Assembly: GCF_900240845.1 (NCBI RefSeq)
Contig: NZ_OERU01000004.1
Coordinates: 1-64,000, forward strand
Direction of reading: 5' to 3'
DNA length: 64,000 bases
Source of the DNA: Peptostreptococcus faecalis
GTDB taxonomy: Bacteria; Bacillota; Clostridia; Peptostreptococcales; Peptostreptococcaceae
Position 1 is the first letter of the stretch. Every line of letters starts with the position of its first letter. A program made the translations under genes and the position numbers. The notes below the pieces were generated by a model. It saw nothing but the letters and a program-made list of their open reading frames with translations, searched no databases and was not told the origin of the DNA. Positions 18,697-27,198 of the stretch are shown here, in pieces.

Positions 18697-20112
18697 ATGG
18701 AAGCTACAAACGTTAGCAAGGGTAATAGATACCCAATTGGTTTTTATGTTTCTTGTTTGACTTACACATTCGAGAGATTCGCTTTTTATGGAAGCAAACC
18801 GTTTTTAATCCTTTTCCTAATCACAGCAGTTAATGAAGGTGGATTAGGAATAAATGCTACTGAAGCGGCTGTAATTGCATCGAACTTTACTGCGTTTACA
18901 TATATAGCGCCAGTAATTGGAGGTTATGTGTGTGACCACTGGTTGGGGTCTAGATATGCTGTTACAATAGGTTGTATACTGATGGGAATCGGTTATATGT
19001 TTGGATGGAAGGCAACTGGTGTAGGGTCTATCAACTTGATGATTGCTATAGTTGCTATAGGAACAGGTTTATTTAAGGGTAACCTAGCTGCTCTTATGGG
19101 AAGACTATTTGATGATCCAACTAAGCTTGACTCAGCGTTTTCAATTCAGTATGCGTTTGTAAACGTTGGTGCTATGTTCGGTTCAGCTATATCAGGATTC
19201 CTTTATCTAAACACTTGGAAACAAGGAGATGTTCTTGGATTTAGACCAGTATTTTTACTATGCGGAGTATTAGTTATTATAGGTGGTATATTCTTTACTG
19301 CATGTTATGGTCTACTACAAGGACAGGGAAAGAAACCTTTCAAGTACTTAACTGATGTAAATGGAAATGTAATTGGAAAAGAAGAAGGCGAAAGCAAGAA
19401 AGAAAAGAAGAACCTTGCACCTCTTACAAAGACTGAGAAGAAGAGAGTTGCTGCAATCGTATTCATCTCATTTGTATCAATTATATTCTGGTTATTCTAC
19501 TATCAACAAGATATAGCACTTACAATTTATATGTCTAAGTTTGTTGATATGAAGGTTGCTGGATTTGAATTCTCACCAGGTCATGTTACTACTACATGGA
19601 ATGGTTTACTTTGTGTAATCTTAGCTTTAGCTGCGGCTAAACTTTGGACTAAGTTATCTGAGAGACCACAAGGTGACTTAACTATGTTCCAAAAGGTTAC
19701 TTTGGCATTCGTATTCTTAGGATTAGCATATCTTGTGCTTATAGCTATGGAAACTACAAGAGGTGTAGGTGCGCCAGAATCTGCTAAGATAAGTGTATTA
19801 TGGCTATTTGGATTTGGGTTTGTGTTGACATTGGGTGAAATTTGTTTCTCTCCACTTGGAAACTCATTTGTAAGTAAATACGCTCCAAAGAAATACTTAT
19901 CACTATTGATGGGTGTTTGGACAATCGCTACTTTCTTTGCAACAAAGATAAACGGATATACTCAGGGATTTGTTGAAAGTCTTGGTATATACACAATATT
20001 TGTAACTTTCGCGATAGTATCATTTGTGGTAGCAGCGATCATGTTCTTTATGAACAAGCCTTTAGGTAAATTGCTAGCTGATGAAGATGAAAGTGAAAGC
20101 AAAGAAGCTTAA
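18697..20112 (+). CDS. POT/PTR-family peptide transporter (MFS)
   Basis: 471 aa with about 12-14 membrane helices. It belongs to the proton-coupled di/tripeptide transporter family: FERFAFYGSKPFL in helix 1, GGYVCDHWLGSRYAV, FKGNLAALMGRLF, and a late LGEICFSPLG. The usual helix 1 signature ExxERFxYY has Tyr in place of the first Glu (YTFERF), which may change proton coupling. A basic, charged loop (GKEEGESKKEKKN) joins the two halves. The neighbours are proline-specific peptidases, so it likely imports peptides that they cleave. A strong AGGAGG site precedes the ATG. Confidence 0.92.
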   Translation: MEATNVSKGNRYPIGFYVSCLTYTFERFAFYGSKPFLILFLITAVNEGGLGINATEAAVIASNFTAFTYIAPVIGGYVCDHWLGSRYAVTIGCILMGIGYMFGWKATGVGSINLMIAIVAIGTGLFKGNLAALMGRLFDDPTKLDSAFSIQYAFVNVGAMFGSAISGFLYLNTWKQGDVLGFRPVFLLCGVLVIIGGIFFTACYGLLQGQGKKPFKYLTDVNGNVIGKEEGESKKEKKNLAPLTKTEKKRVAAIVFISFVSIIFWLFYYQQDIALTIYMSKFVDMKVAGFEFSPGHVTTTWNGLLCVILALAAAKLWTKLSERPQGDLTMFQKVTLAFVFLGLAYLVLIAMETTRGVGAPESAKISVLWLFGFGFVLTLGEICFSPLGNSFVSKYAPKKYLSLLMGVWTIATFFATKINGYTQGFVESLGIYTIFVTFAIVSFVVAAIMFFMNKPLGKLLADEDESESKEA

Positions 20113-20143
20113 TAAAAAAAAATAATAAAATAAGTAATATATG

Positions 20144-20181
20144 AAAGAGCTGTCCTAATATTTTAGTACAGCTCTTTGTTT
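20144..20181 (+). terminator. Terminator of the POT gene
   Basis: AAAGAGCTGT (20144-20153) pairs with ACAGCTCTTT (20168-20177), extended by CTAA/TTAG inside, followed by TGTTTG. Confidence 0.82.
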
Positions 20182-20259
20182 GTAAATACTAATCTTCCAG
20201 ATAAACAGGAAGACTATTTTATGAAAAAATCATTGATTTATGAGACTATAGTTTATAAT

Positions 20260-20302
20260 AAAATTCAGGCGGACAATGTTTAACATTACCCACCTGAATT
20301 TT
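20260..20302 (-). terminator. Terminator of the M24 peptidase gene (could act on both strands)
   Basis: AAAATTCAGG (20260-20269) pairs with CCTGAATTTT (20293-20302), with an inner AATGTT/AACATT stem. It lies just past the stop of the leftward gene. T tracts are present on both sides. Confidence 0.75.
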
Positions 20303-20324
20303 ATTTTAGTATTATGTTTTTAGA

Positions 20325-21407
20325 TTAGTCGTTTCCGATTACCATTAATTCTTTGTCGTATTTGTTTAACACTTCGCATCCATCTTCAGTGATTAATACT
20401 AAGTCTTCTACTCTTACTCCAAATTCTCCTGGAAGGTAAATTCCTGGTTCGATAGAGAATATCATACCTGGTTTAGCAACATCAGTATTTATTGAAGATA
20501 CATCACCATAATCATGATCTTCTAATCCGATATGATGACCAGTTCTATGAGTAAAGTATTCTCCATATCCCATTTCAGTGATATAATCTCTACAAGCTGC
20601 ATCTATATCACAGAATCTAGCACCTGGCTTAGAAGCTGCAATACCTCTCTTATTTGCTTCAAGAACGATTTCAAATACTTCTCTTCCCTTTTCACTTACT
20701 TCTTTCCAGAATACTGTTCTAGTCATATCTGAACAATACATATCTTTTTTACAACCCATATCAACTATTATAGCATCACCAGGGTTTGGTTTTCTATCTC
20801 CTGGTTCTCCATGAGGATTAGCTCCGTTTGCAGCCATTCCTATAATTGGATCAAAAGATAATCCTTCTGCACCCATTTCTTCATAAAGGTTTATTAATTC
20901 ACTTGCTATTTGCTTTTCAGTCTTATCAGCAGAAATTCTTCCTATTATTGTTTCACAAGCCTTATCATTTAAGATTGAAGATTTTCTCATAAGATCGATT
21001 TCCTCTTCATCTTTAAACATTCTCATTAAATCTATTATGTAAGAAGCGTTTACAAACTTAGTAGCAGCGTTTAGATCCATTAGTGCTAAAAGGAATCTTG
21101 CTGGCCAGTTTTTATCTACTCCTAAAGGTGCACTCTTATCTATGTATCTAGATAGTATTTCAATAGAATCATCTGTATCAGAGAAAATAACCTTTTCCAC
21201 ACCTAGATCCTGTTCTATTGGGAATAGAGCATTTACGAATAGTTTGTGATTTCCATCTACATTTAGGTATAGAGTGAATAATCTTTCTCCTGGATTTAGG
21301 AAAAGTCCAGTTAGATAAAATATAGAAAGTGGATCACTTACTAAAATTTGAGGAATATTATCCTCTTTCATTTGCTTTAAAACTTGACTTACTCTGTTTT
21401 GTTTCAT
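20325..21407 (-). CDS. M24-family Xaa-Pro peptidase (prolidase/aminopeptidase P-like)
   Basis: 360 aa with a creatinase N-terminal domain (about 1-125) and a pita-bread metallopeptidase domain. The five metal ligands are visible: Asp in VDMGCKKDMYCSDMTRTVFW (two), His in HRTGHHIGLEDHD, Glu in SIEPGIYLPGEFG and Glu in VRVEDLVLI. It should cleave Xaa-Pro bonds in di- or short peptides in the cytoplasm. Whether it is a dipeptidase (PepQ-like) or an aminopeptidase cannot be decided from sequence. It is transcribed opposite to its neighbours. Start ATG 21407 has GGGAGGG ten bases upstream. Confidence 0.92.
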   Translation of the reverse strand: MKQNRVSQVLKQMKEDNIPQILVSDPLSIFYLTGLFLNPGERLFTLYLNVDGNHKLFVNALFPIEQDLGVEKVIFSDTDDSIEILSRYIDKSAPLGVDKNWPARFLLALMDLNAATKFVNASYIIDLMRMFKDEEEIDLMRKSSILNDKACETIIGRISADKTEKQIASELINLYEEMGAEGLSFDPIIGMAANGANPHGEPGDRKPNPGDAIIVDMGCKKDMYCSDMTRTVFWKEVSEKGREVFEIVLEANKRGIAASKPGARFCDIDAACRDYITEMGYGEYFTHRTGHHIGLEDHDYGDVSSINTDVAKPGMIFSIEPGIYLPGEFGVRVEDLVLITEDGCEVLNKYDKELMVIGND

Positions 21408-21482
21408 GGTTGATTAACCCTCCCATATAAAATTAATATCATTATTATTACAATAGCTGCAAAAAATACAGCACATAACTCA

Positions 21483-21510
21483 ATTATATCACTATAGAGA
21501 GAAAATTCAA
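21483..21510 (-). promoter_or_regulatory. Promoter of the M24 peptidase gene (leftward)
   Basis: Read on the minus strand: TTGAAT, a 16-bp spacer, then TGA-TATAAT with an extended -10. The start point would be about 70 bases before the gene. Confidence 0.65.
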
Positions 21511-21643
21511 ATGTTTAAAACAAAATAAAAGAATTAAAGTATTATGGTAATAATTTAAAATATAAATACTAAATTATATAAGTTAAGAATAAATTGTCTT
21601 TGTTTTCACGGTATTTTTTTTTGTTTATTTATTTTATTGCTTA

Positions 21644-21715
21644 TGATATAATTTTTAATAGGGTGGTTTATCGAGCAATTTATGATAAAAAACAGTATGT
21701 AGACACAATGTCTAC
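21644..21715 (+). promoter_or_regulatory. Extended -10 promoter and leader hairpin before pip
   Basis: TGATATAAT (21644-21652) is an extended -10 without a good -35. The leader carries a compact hairpin, GTAGACA (21699-21705) with TGTCTAC (21709-21715) and a three-base loop, about 35 bases before the start codon. It may stabilise the messenger; no known riboswitch is recognised. The rest of the 343-bp gap holds only the leftward promoter. Confidence 0.55.
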
Positions 21716-21750
21716 GTGGTAACTGCAAAAAATTTAAAGGAGAATGTACT

Positions 21751-22710
21751 ATGAGAGAGTTAAGAACGCTTTATCCAGAAATTGAAGCCAACTTTACTGA
21801 TTTTATTAAAGTTGACGATGTTCATTCGATATATTATGAGGAGTCAGGTAATCCAAATGGAAAACCGGTAGTATTTTTACATGGCGGACCAGGATGTGGA
21901 ACGGCACCTTCTTGTAGACAGTTTTTTGATCCAGAGTTTTATAGAATTATATTGTTTGACCAGAGAGGCTCTGGAAAGAGTACGCCTCATGCAAGTCTGC
22001 ACAATAATGATACAGATAGCATAATATCTGATATGGAAAAAATAAGAGAAAAATTAGGCATAGAAAAGTGGCTAGTTTTTGGTGGAAGTTGGGGTTCTAC
22101 TTTAGCTCTTAGTTACGCATTGCAACATCCTGAAAAGACAGTAGGTCTTGTTTTAAGAGGAATATTCCTAGGAAGACAAGAGGATATAGACTGGATTTAT
22201 CAAGAGGGTGGAGCTTCTAATATTTTCCCTGATAAGTGGGAAAACTTTATCGGCGTGATTCCTGAAGAAGAAAGAAACGATTTAGTAACTGCATACTATA
22301 AGAGACTTACTAGTGATGATAGAGCTACTAGAGTTGAAGCTGCAAAAGCTTGGAGTATGTGGGAAGGAAGCATAGTTACACTTCTTCCAAATGATGAACT
22401 TGTAGAAGATTTTGGTGATGAAGATTATGCTATATCAATGGCAACTATTGAGTGTCATTTCTGGATGAATAATATGTTCAGAGATAACATGAATTATATT
22501 TTAGATGAAAGTGACATAATAAAGGATATACCTACTCATATTGCTCATGGTAGATATGATATGGACTGTAGAGTAATCGGAGCATATTTACTTAGTAAAA
22601 AATTGAATAATTGTAATTTAGATATAACTATATCAGGGCATTCATCAGGAGAACCAGAAATAATAGATTCTCTTGTAAGAGCAACTGATGAGTTTAAAAA
22701 ATTGTTCTAA
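21751..22710 (+). CDS. pip: Proline iminopeptidase (alpha/beta hydrolase, S33)
   Basis: 319 aa, the length of bacterial Pip. It has the oxyanion motif HGGPGCG, the nucleophile Ser113 in GGSWGSTLAL, and a C-terminal HGRYDMDC and ISGHSSGEPE with the catalytic Asp and His. The start MRELRTLYPEIEANF matches the family. It releases N-terminal proline from peptides in the cytoplasm. It is followed after 77 bp by an Xaa-Pro aminopeptidase without an obvious terminator, so the two may be co-transcribed. Confidence 0.93.
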   Translation: MRELRTLYPEIEANFTDFIKVDDVHSIYYEESGNPNGKPVVFLHGGPGCGTAPSCRQFFDPEFYRIILFDQRGSGKSTPHASLHNNDTDSIISDMEKIREKLGIEKWLVFGGSWGSTLALSYALQHPEKTVGLVLRGIFLGRQEDIDWIYQEGGASNIFPDKWENFIGVIPEEERNDLVTAYYKRLTSDDRATRVEAAKAWSMWEGSIVTLLPNDELVEDFGDEDYAISMATIECHFWMNNMFRDNMNYILDESDIIKDIPTHIAHGRYDMDCRVIGAYLLSKKLNNCNLDITISGHSSGEPEIIDSLVRATDEFKKLF

Positions 22711-22746
22711 AAAGTTAATTAAAAAATAATCACAATTAATGTAGAT

Positions 22747-22787
22747 AGGAGGATGTGAGGACCTAATAGTGAATCACTGAATATATT
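22747..22787 (+). promoter_or_regulatory. Unusual ribosome binding region of the long Xaa-Pro aminopeptidase gene
   Basis: The only strong Shine-Dalgarno, AGGAGG (22747-22752), is 35 bases before the ATG at 22788. It abuts ATG-TGA (22753-22758), a start codon directly followed by stop. A small hairpin (TAGTG/CACTG, 22767-22779) lies between. No alternative in-frame start fits, because frames opened upstream meet stops. Confidence 0.45.
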
Positions 22788-24578
22788 ATGAAGGTTTCTG
22801 AAAGAGTTTTAAAACTAAGAGAATTAATGCAACAAAAGGGAATAGATGCTTATCTTGTTCCTACAGCAGATTATCACAACAGTGAATATGTAGGAGAACA
22901 TTTTAAAGAGAGAGTTTTTATAACAGGTTTTACAGGTTCTGCTGGAACAGCACTAATCTTAAAAGATAAAGCAGGATTGTGGACTGACGGAAGATATTTC
23001 TTACAGGCAGAATCTCAGCTTGAGGGTTCTGGTGTAGAGCTATACAAAATGGGCGTAGAAGGGGTTCCTTCAATAAATGAATTCCTTGAATCAGAACTAG
23101 GAAGCGGAGCCGTATTAGGATTTGATGGAAGATCAGTTCCTTTTGGAGATGGTGTAGGCTTTGAAAGCATAATATCATCTAAAAATGGTAAGGTTATGTA
23201 TAACTTAGATTTAATCGATGAAGTTTGGGCAGATAGACCTCCACTTTCAGAAGAACCAGCATTTTATTTAGAAGAATCTTTCAGCGGAGAAAGTGCAGCT
23301 AGTAAAATTTCAAGAGTTAGAGCTGAAATGGAAAAAGTAGGTGCTGATGCTCATATCATTACTACACTTGATGATACTGGTTGGTTATTAAACTTGAGAG
23401 GAAGAGATGTTGAGTATTTCCCAATGCTTCTTTCTTATTCTATAGTATATAAAGATAAAGTAGTTTTATATGTAGATGAAAGAAAGTTTAATGATGATAT
23501 AAAATCAAAGCTTGCTGCAGATAATGTAGAAATTAAGTCTTACAATGATATTTACGAAGACGTGAAGACTATTAGTGGAAAAATATTAATTGACCCAGAT
23601 AGACTGAACTATGCAATGTACAAAAACATACCAAGTGGGGTAGAATTAGTAGAAAAAATGAACCCTACTATAATGATGAAGGCAATGAAAAATGAAACAG
23701 AAATAAAAAATATAAAGCATGCACACATCAAAGATGGTGTTGCTCATACTAAGTTTATTTACTGGATTAAAAAGCTTGTAAAAGAAGGAAAGATAGCTCA
23801 GGAAACAGAAATGTCTGCATCTGATAAATTAGAAGAACTTAGAGCTGAACAAGGTGATTTTATTTGTCCAAGTTTTGGACCAATATCTGCTTATGCAGCT
23901 CATGCAGCAAACCCTCACTATTCTTCAAGTGAAGAAACAAATGTATCTCTAGAAGAGGGAAACCTATTCTTAACAGATACTGGTGCAGGATTTATGCAAG
24001 GCTCAACTGATATTACAAGAACTACAGCAATCGGTGAAATTCCAGATCACATGAAAGTAGATTATACTTTAGTATTGCAGTCTAATCTTAGATTGACTAA
24101 GGCAAAATTCATGTATGGTTGTACAGGTGTGAATTTAGATATTCTAGCTAGACAGCCATTGTGGGATAGAGCGATGAACTACAATCATGGAACTGGTCAC
24201 GGTGTAGGATATCTTGGAAATATCCATGAAACTTCAGCGGGAATTAGATGGCAGTATAGAAAAAATGAAACAATTCCTTTTGAAGAAGGTATGATAGTTA
24301 CTAATGAACCAGGTCTTTATATAGCAGGATCTCATGGTATAAGATTAGAAAATGAATTACTTACAAAGAAAATGGAACTTAATGATTATGGTCAATTTAT
24401 GGAATTTGAACCAATTACATTTGTACCGTTTGATATGGACGCTATAAAAGTAGATATGTTAAGTGAAGAAGACAAGAAAGACCTTAACAACTACCATGAA
24501 AAAGTGCGTGAACTAATTGGACCACATCTTACTGATGAAGAAAGAGCATGGTTAAATGAATTTGCAAAAGAAGTATAA
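22788..24578 (+). CDS. Xaa-Pro aminopeptidase, long three-domain type (M24B, APP1-like)
   Basis: 596 aa, the length of the eukaryote-like aminopeptidase P form. Two tandem creatinase-like domains (about 1-310) are followed by the catalytic pita-bread domain, with metal ligands in DTGAGFMQGSTDITRTT (two Asp), GTGHGVGYLGNIHE (His), NEPGLYIAG (Glu) and IRLENELL (Glu). The N-terminus RVLKLRELMQQKGIDAYLVP is typical. It removes the first residue when proline is second, so it complements the neighbouring iminopeptidase and the 360-aa M24 peptidase. The start codon is kept at 22788 on homology grounds, although its Shine-Dalgarno is distant. Confidence 0.93.
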   Translation: MKVSERVLKLRELMQQKGIDAYLVPTADYHNSEYVGEHFKERVFITGFTGSAGTALILKDKAGLWTDGRYFLQAESQLEGSGVELYKMGVEGVPSINEFLESELGSGAVLGFDGRSVPFGDGVGFESIISSKNGKVMYNLDLIDEVWADRPPLSEEPAFYLEESFSGESAASKISRVRAEMEKVGADAHIITTLDDTGWLLNLRGRDVEYFPMLLSYSIVYKDKVVLYVDERKFNDDIKSKLAADNVEIKSYNDIYEDVKTISGKILIDPDRLNYAMYKNIPSGVELVEKMNPTIMMKAMKNETEIKNIKHAHIKDGVAHTKFIYWIKKLVKEGKIAQETEMSASDKLEELRAEQGDFICPSFGPISAYAAHAANPHYSSSEETNVSLEEGNLFLTDTGAGFMQGSTDITRTTAIGEIPDHMKVDYTLVLQSNLRLTKAKFMYGCTGVNLDILARQPLWDRAMNYNHGTGHGVGYLGNIHETSAGIRWQYRKNETIPFEEGMIVTNEPGLYIAGSHGIRLENELLTKKMELNDYGQFMEFEPITFVPFDMDAIKVDMLSEEDKKDLNNYHEKVRELIGPHLTDEERAWLNEFAKEV

Positions 24579-24615
24579 TAAATAAAAAAATTAATAATAT
24601 TGTAAAATAATAATT

Positions 24616-24688
24616 AGTGTCAATAATATGATGCGATTCTAAGCTATGTGTCTGACTTAATCAGACGTCGCTCACTGTTATTGGCACT
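24616..24688. ncRNA. Structured RNA candidate of unknown class
   Basis: An 11-bp outer stem (AGTGTCAATAA at 24616-24626 with TTATTGGCACT at 24678-24688, one G-U) encloses an inner hairpin, GTCTGA-CTTAA-TCAGAC, and an unpaired GATGCGATTCTAAGC segment. It is not followed by a T tract on the plus strand, so it is not a simple terminator. It sits before the promoter of the permease gene. I do not recognise a known riboswitch; strand and function are open. Confidence 0.4.
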
Positions 24689-24736
24689 AGTTGTGTTAAA
24701 AAGCGAATAGAAAAGAAATAAAGTGTTTTAAACGAG

Positions 24737-24792
24737 TAAATTAAAAGAGAGTTCGACCTAGGAAACCGAGCTTTGAAATAACTTTTAATTTA
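24737..24792. other. Second hairpin in the same intergenic region, flanked by a direct repeat
   Basis: An 11-bp perfect stem (24737-24747 with 24782-24792) holds an inner GTTCG/CGAGC helix and an ACCTAGGAAAC loop. The sequence AAAGTGTTTT occurs on both sides (24720 and 24792). Function is unknown. Confidence 0.4.
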
Positions 24793-24834
24793 AAGTGTTT
24801 TTTAAAAAAGTCATATAAAATTAAAGTAAAAATG

Positions 24835-24843
24835 TGATATAAT
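24835..24843 (+). promoter_or_regulatory. Extended -10 promoter of the permease gene
   Basis: TGATATAAT (24835-24843) without a clear -35; the gene starts 90 bases later behind AGGAGG. The two upstream hairpins would not be part of this transcript. Confidence 0.55.
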
Positions 24844-24932
24844 ATTTTAGTCATACAACACATTTGATGATACTTAGGAAAAATTATTAAGTGTGAGTAT
24901 ATATAATTATAATATTTTAGGAGGAACAAACA

Positions 24933-26273
24933 ATGAGTAATAACTCAAAAGGATTGGAAAAAAATCTTGGATTCTTTTCAGCTCTTACTTTGGTAATTGG
25001 GCTAGTAATAGGTTCGGGAGTATTTTTCAAGCCGCACGCAATTTATACAATAACAGAGGGTGCAGCTGGTATTGGTATTCTTATTTGGGTGTTGGGAGGT
25101 ATTCTTTCAATGCTAGGAGCACTTACTGCAGCTGAAATATCAGCAGCTATACCTAAGACAGGTGGAATGGTAGAGTGGGTTAGAGCTGGATTTGGAGATG
25201 TATTGGCATTTTTAGTAGGTTGGTGTCAAACAATAGTATTTTTCCCAGCTACAATAGCGGCGATTGCTGTAATATTCTCTCATACTGCAGTAGGTATGAT
25301 GGGGATAGATATGAAATTTTCAATGCCTTTAACATTAGCAACAATAATATTTTTATCTGTTGTTAACTCTATTTCAGTAAAAGCTGGAAACGCAATGCAA
25401 GTAATTTCTGGTGTTGTAAAATTAATACCGTTAGCTGTAATTATAGTAGCGGGATTGATATATGGTCCTAAGGTAGGAAACGGTGCAGCAAACTTAAGTC
25501 CATTTGTAAACGAAGGTGCTAATGTAACAAGCATAATTGCAGGTGGTGTATTAGCTACACTTTTTGCATACCAAGGTTGGATAGATGGTGGAGCAATAGC
25601 TGGAGAAATGAAAAATCCAGGTAAGGATTTACCAAAAGCTCTTATACTAGGTCTTATAGTAATCATATTTGTGTATGTAGTGATTAACGTAGCTTACTTA
25701 TTCGTACTTCCAGCAGATGTTATGATGAAATCTGAAGCTCCTGCAGCAGATGTAGCAAATGCTTTATTAGGAAGCTTTGGTGGAACGTTAGTTACAATTG
25801 GTATATTGATATCTGCATTTGGATGCGTTGGAGCAAACTTATTCTCTGCATCAAGACAGCCATATGCTCTTGCTCAGACAAAATCTCTTCCATTTTCAGA
25901 AATCCTTGGTTCTACAACTAAAAATGGAACACCTGCAGCATCTACTGTATTGGTAACAGTTATATCTTGTATATTTGCTCTTTCAGGAAAATTTGACTTT
26001 TTAACTAATATAGCTGTAACAACTATATGGATATTCTATATATTAACATTCATTTCAGTTATGCTACTTAGAAAAAGACAGCCTGAATTAGAAAGACCTT
26101 ACAAGGTTCCTTTCTATCCAGTAGTTCCAATACTGGCAATTTTAGGGGGATTATTTGTTGTTATTAATCAGATAGTAACAAATCCAGATCAATCATTAAT
26201 AGGTATAGGAGTTACTTTATTAGGACTTCCAATATATTATGCAAGAAGATCAAAAATGATAAAACCAGAATAA
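24933..26273 (+). CDS. APC-family amino acid permease
   Basis: 446 aa with 12 membrane helices. Helix 1 carries the unwound substrate-binding motif IGLVIGSGVFFKP, followed by GGILSMLGALTAAEISAAIPKTGG and, in helix 6, FAYQGWIDGGAIAGEMKNPGKDLP. This is the pattern of the LAT/SteT-like amino acid exchangers in Firmicutes. Substrate is not certain. Its position after three prolyl peptidases suggests uptake or exchange of amino acids released from peptides. It has its own extended -10 promoter and terminator. Confidence 0.9.
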   Translation: MSNNSKGLEKNLGFFSALTLVIGLVIGSGVFFKPHAIYTITEGAAGIGILIWVLGGILSMLGALTAAEISAAIPKTGGMVEWVRAGFGDVLAFLVGWCQTIVFFPATIAAIAVIFSHTAVGMMGIDMKFSMPLTLATIIFLSVVNSISVKAGNAMQVISGVVKLIPLAVIIVAGLIYGPKVGNGAANLSPFVNEGANVTSIIAGGVLATLFAYQGWIDGGAIAGEMKNPGKDLPKALILGLIVIIFVYVVINVAYLFVLPADVMMKSEAPAADVANALLGSFGGTLVTIGILISAFGCVGANLFSASRQPYALAQTKSLPFSEILGSTTKNGTPAASTVLVTVISCIFALSGKFDFLTNIAVTTIWIFYILTFISVMLLRKRQPELERPYKVPFYPVVPILAILGGLFVVINQIVTNPDQSLIGIGVTLLGLPIYYARRSKMIKPE

Positions 26274-26295
26274 TAATTAAAATATTTTAAATAAC

Positions 26296-26330
26296 AAAAA
26301 GAAGCATAGGATACTATGCTTCTTTTTATA
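26296..26330 (+). terminator. Terminator of the permease gene
   Basis: A perfect 14-bp stem: AAAAAGAAGCATAG (26296-26309), a GATA loop, and the complement ending in TTTTT at 26327. Confidence 0.9.
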
Positions 26331-26485
26331 TATGTATAATTAAAAGTATTTATATGGCTATATAATTAAAATCGTTGATGAAAATTTAAAGTTGTTGAAA
26401 GTTCAAAAAAATTACTGAAAGTTCAAAATAGTGCATAAAAATTTTCTATAAAATCTAATACATAAATCATATTAAACTATAGGGT

Positions 26486-27019
26486 TTACTTTACACTGGG
26501 TGGATTTCTTAATGATTCTATTAGCGAAGAAATAGACTCTGCTAAAATAATATCATCGTATTTGCGTGATAATTTCATCTCTTTAAGGGTATGTATAGCA
26601 CCGTTGATAATAAATGTTTGCCTGATATCTTCTTCAGGACTTTGATTTGGTTTGAAATAGTACTCTTTTAGTAAAATTTCCAGCTTGTTTGAAAAGGCTT
26701 CAAATCTATCGTGAAATAGTTGGTGAAGTAAAATTCCATGCTTGTTTAAAGCTCTTGGTATACCCAAGGTAAATCTATAAGGATCGGAAAGCAGGCAATC
26801 CTTTTCTTCAAAACTATTCCAAAAATTTTCAAAGGCTTCTTTTTCAAGCTCTTCTGACAGGTCAAATATATCGCGATAATGTTTATAAAAAGTAGTCTTA
26901 TTAATTAATGCAATTTTACATATTTCTGTGACTTTTATTTTTTCTAGAGGCTCTTTTTTTCTTAACTGAAGAAAGCTCTCTTTAATCAATTTTTTTGTTT
27001 TAATAACTCTTAAGTCCAT
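26486..27019 (-). CDS. TetR-family transcriptional regulator
   Basis: 177 aa. The N-terminal helix-turn-helix (ITK-like start DLRVIKTKKLIKESFLQL, then KIKVTEICKIALINKTTFYKHY) is followed by a C-terminal ligand domain with ESISSLIESLRNP at the end. It lies divergent to a heterodimeric ABC exporter and probably controls it; this is inference from layout. ATG 27019 follows AGGAGG on the minus strand. Its 5' leader holds a hairpin (27034-27061). Confidence 0.88.
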   Translation of the reverse strand: MDLRVIKTKKLIKESFLQLRKKEPLEKIKVTEICKIALINKTTFYKHYRDIFDLSEELEKEAFENFWNSFEEKDCLLSDPYRFTLGIPRALNKHGILLHQLFHDRFEAFSNKLEILLKEYYFKPNQSPEEDIRQTFIINGAIHTLKEMKLSRKYDDIILAESISSLIESLRNPPSVK

Positions 27020-27033
27020 ATTTCCTCCTAAAA

Positions 27034-27061
27034 AAGCAACCTTTTTAAAAAAAAGTTGCTT
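27034..27061. promoter_or_regulatory. Hairpin in the tetR leader / divergent regulatory region
   Basis: AAGCAAC (27034-27040) pairs with GTTGCTT (27055-27061); the A/T run between them can extend the stem. It lies directly upstream of the tetR ribosome binding site, in the 259-bp divergent gap, and could be RNA structure or a DNA operator. Confidence 0.4.
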
Positions 27062-27087
27062 AAACCACGATAATTACTTTTTGATGA

Positions 27088-27116
27088 TTGGAATTAAACA
27101 ACACTAGTTGTAAAAT
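27088..27116 (+). promoter_or_regulatory. Candidate promoter of the ABC exporter operon
   Basis: TTGGAA (27088-27093), a 17-bp spacer and TAAAAT (27111-27116). A leader of about 75 nt would precede the short ORF at 27199. Confidence 0.5.
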
Positions 27117-27198
27117 ATTATAGATAATGAAAAAGCTAATGTCAAGAAATAGTGCTTAACAAATGCAGTAAGGTATTTTTTTATGAGAGGAGTAACTA

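Noticed and set aside
20188-20219. TCTTCC/GGAAGA hairpin as a separate terminator or small RNA
   Set aside because: The stem is only six base pairs with a nine-base loop, between two stronger terminators, and no promoter is visible.
24600-24930. T-box or known riboswitch upstream of the permease
   Set aside because: No T-box sequence (such as GGTGGTACCGCG), specifier loop or known aptamer consensus is present, and the structured part lies upstream of the best promoter.
27101-27116. ACAACACTAGTTGTAA as the TetR operator
   Set aside because: Only ACTAGT is symmetric; the flanks do not pair. A TetR site is likely in this divergent gap, but I cannot place it.
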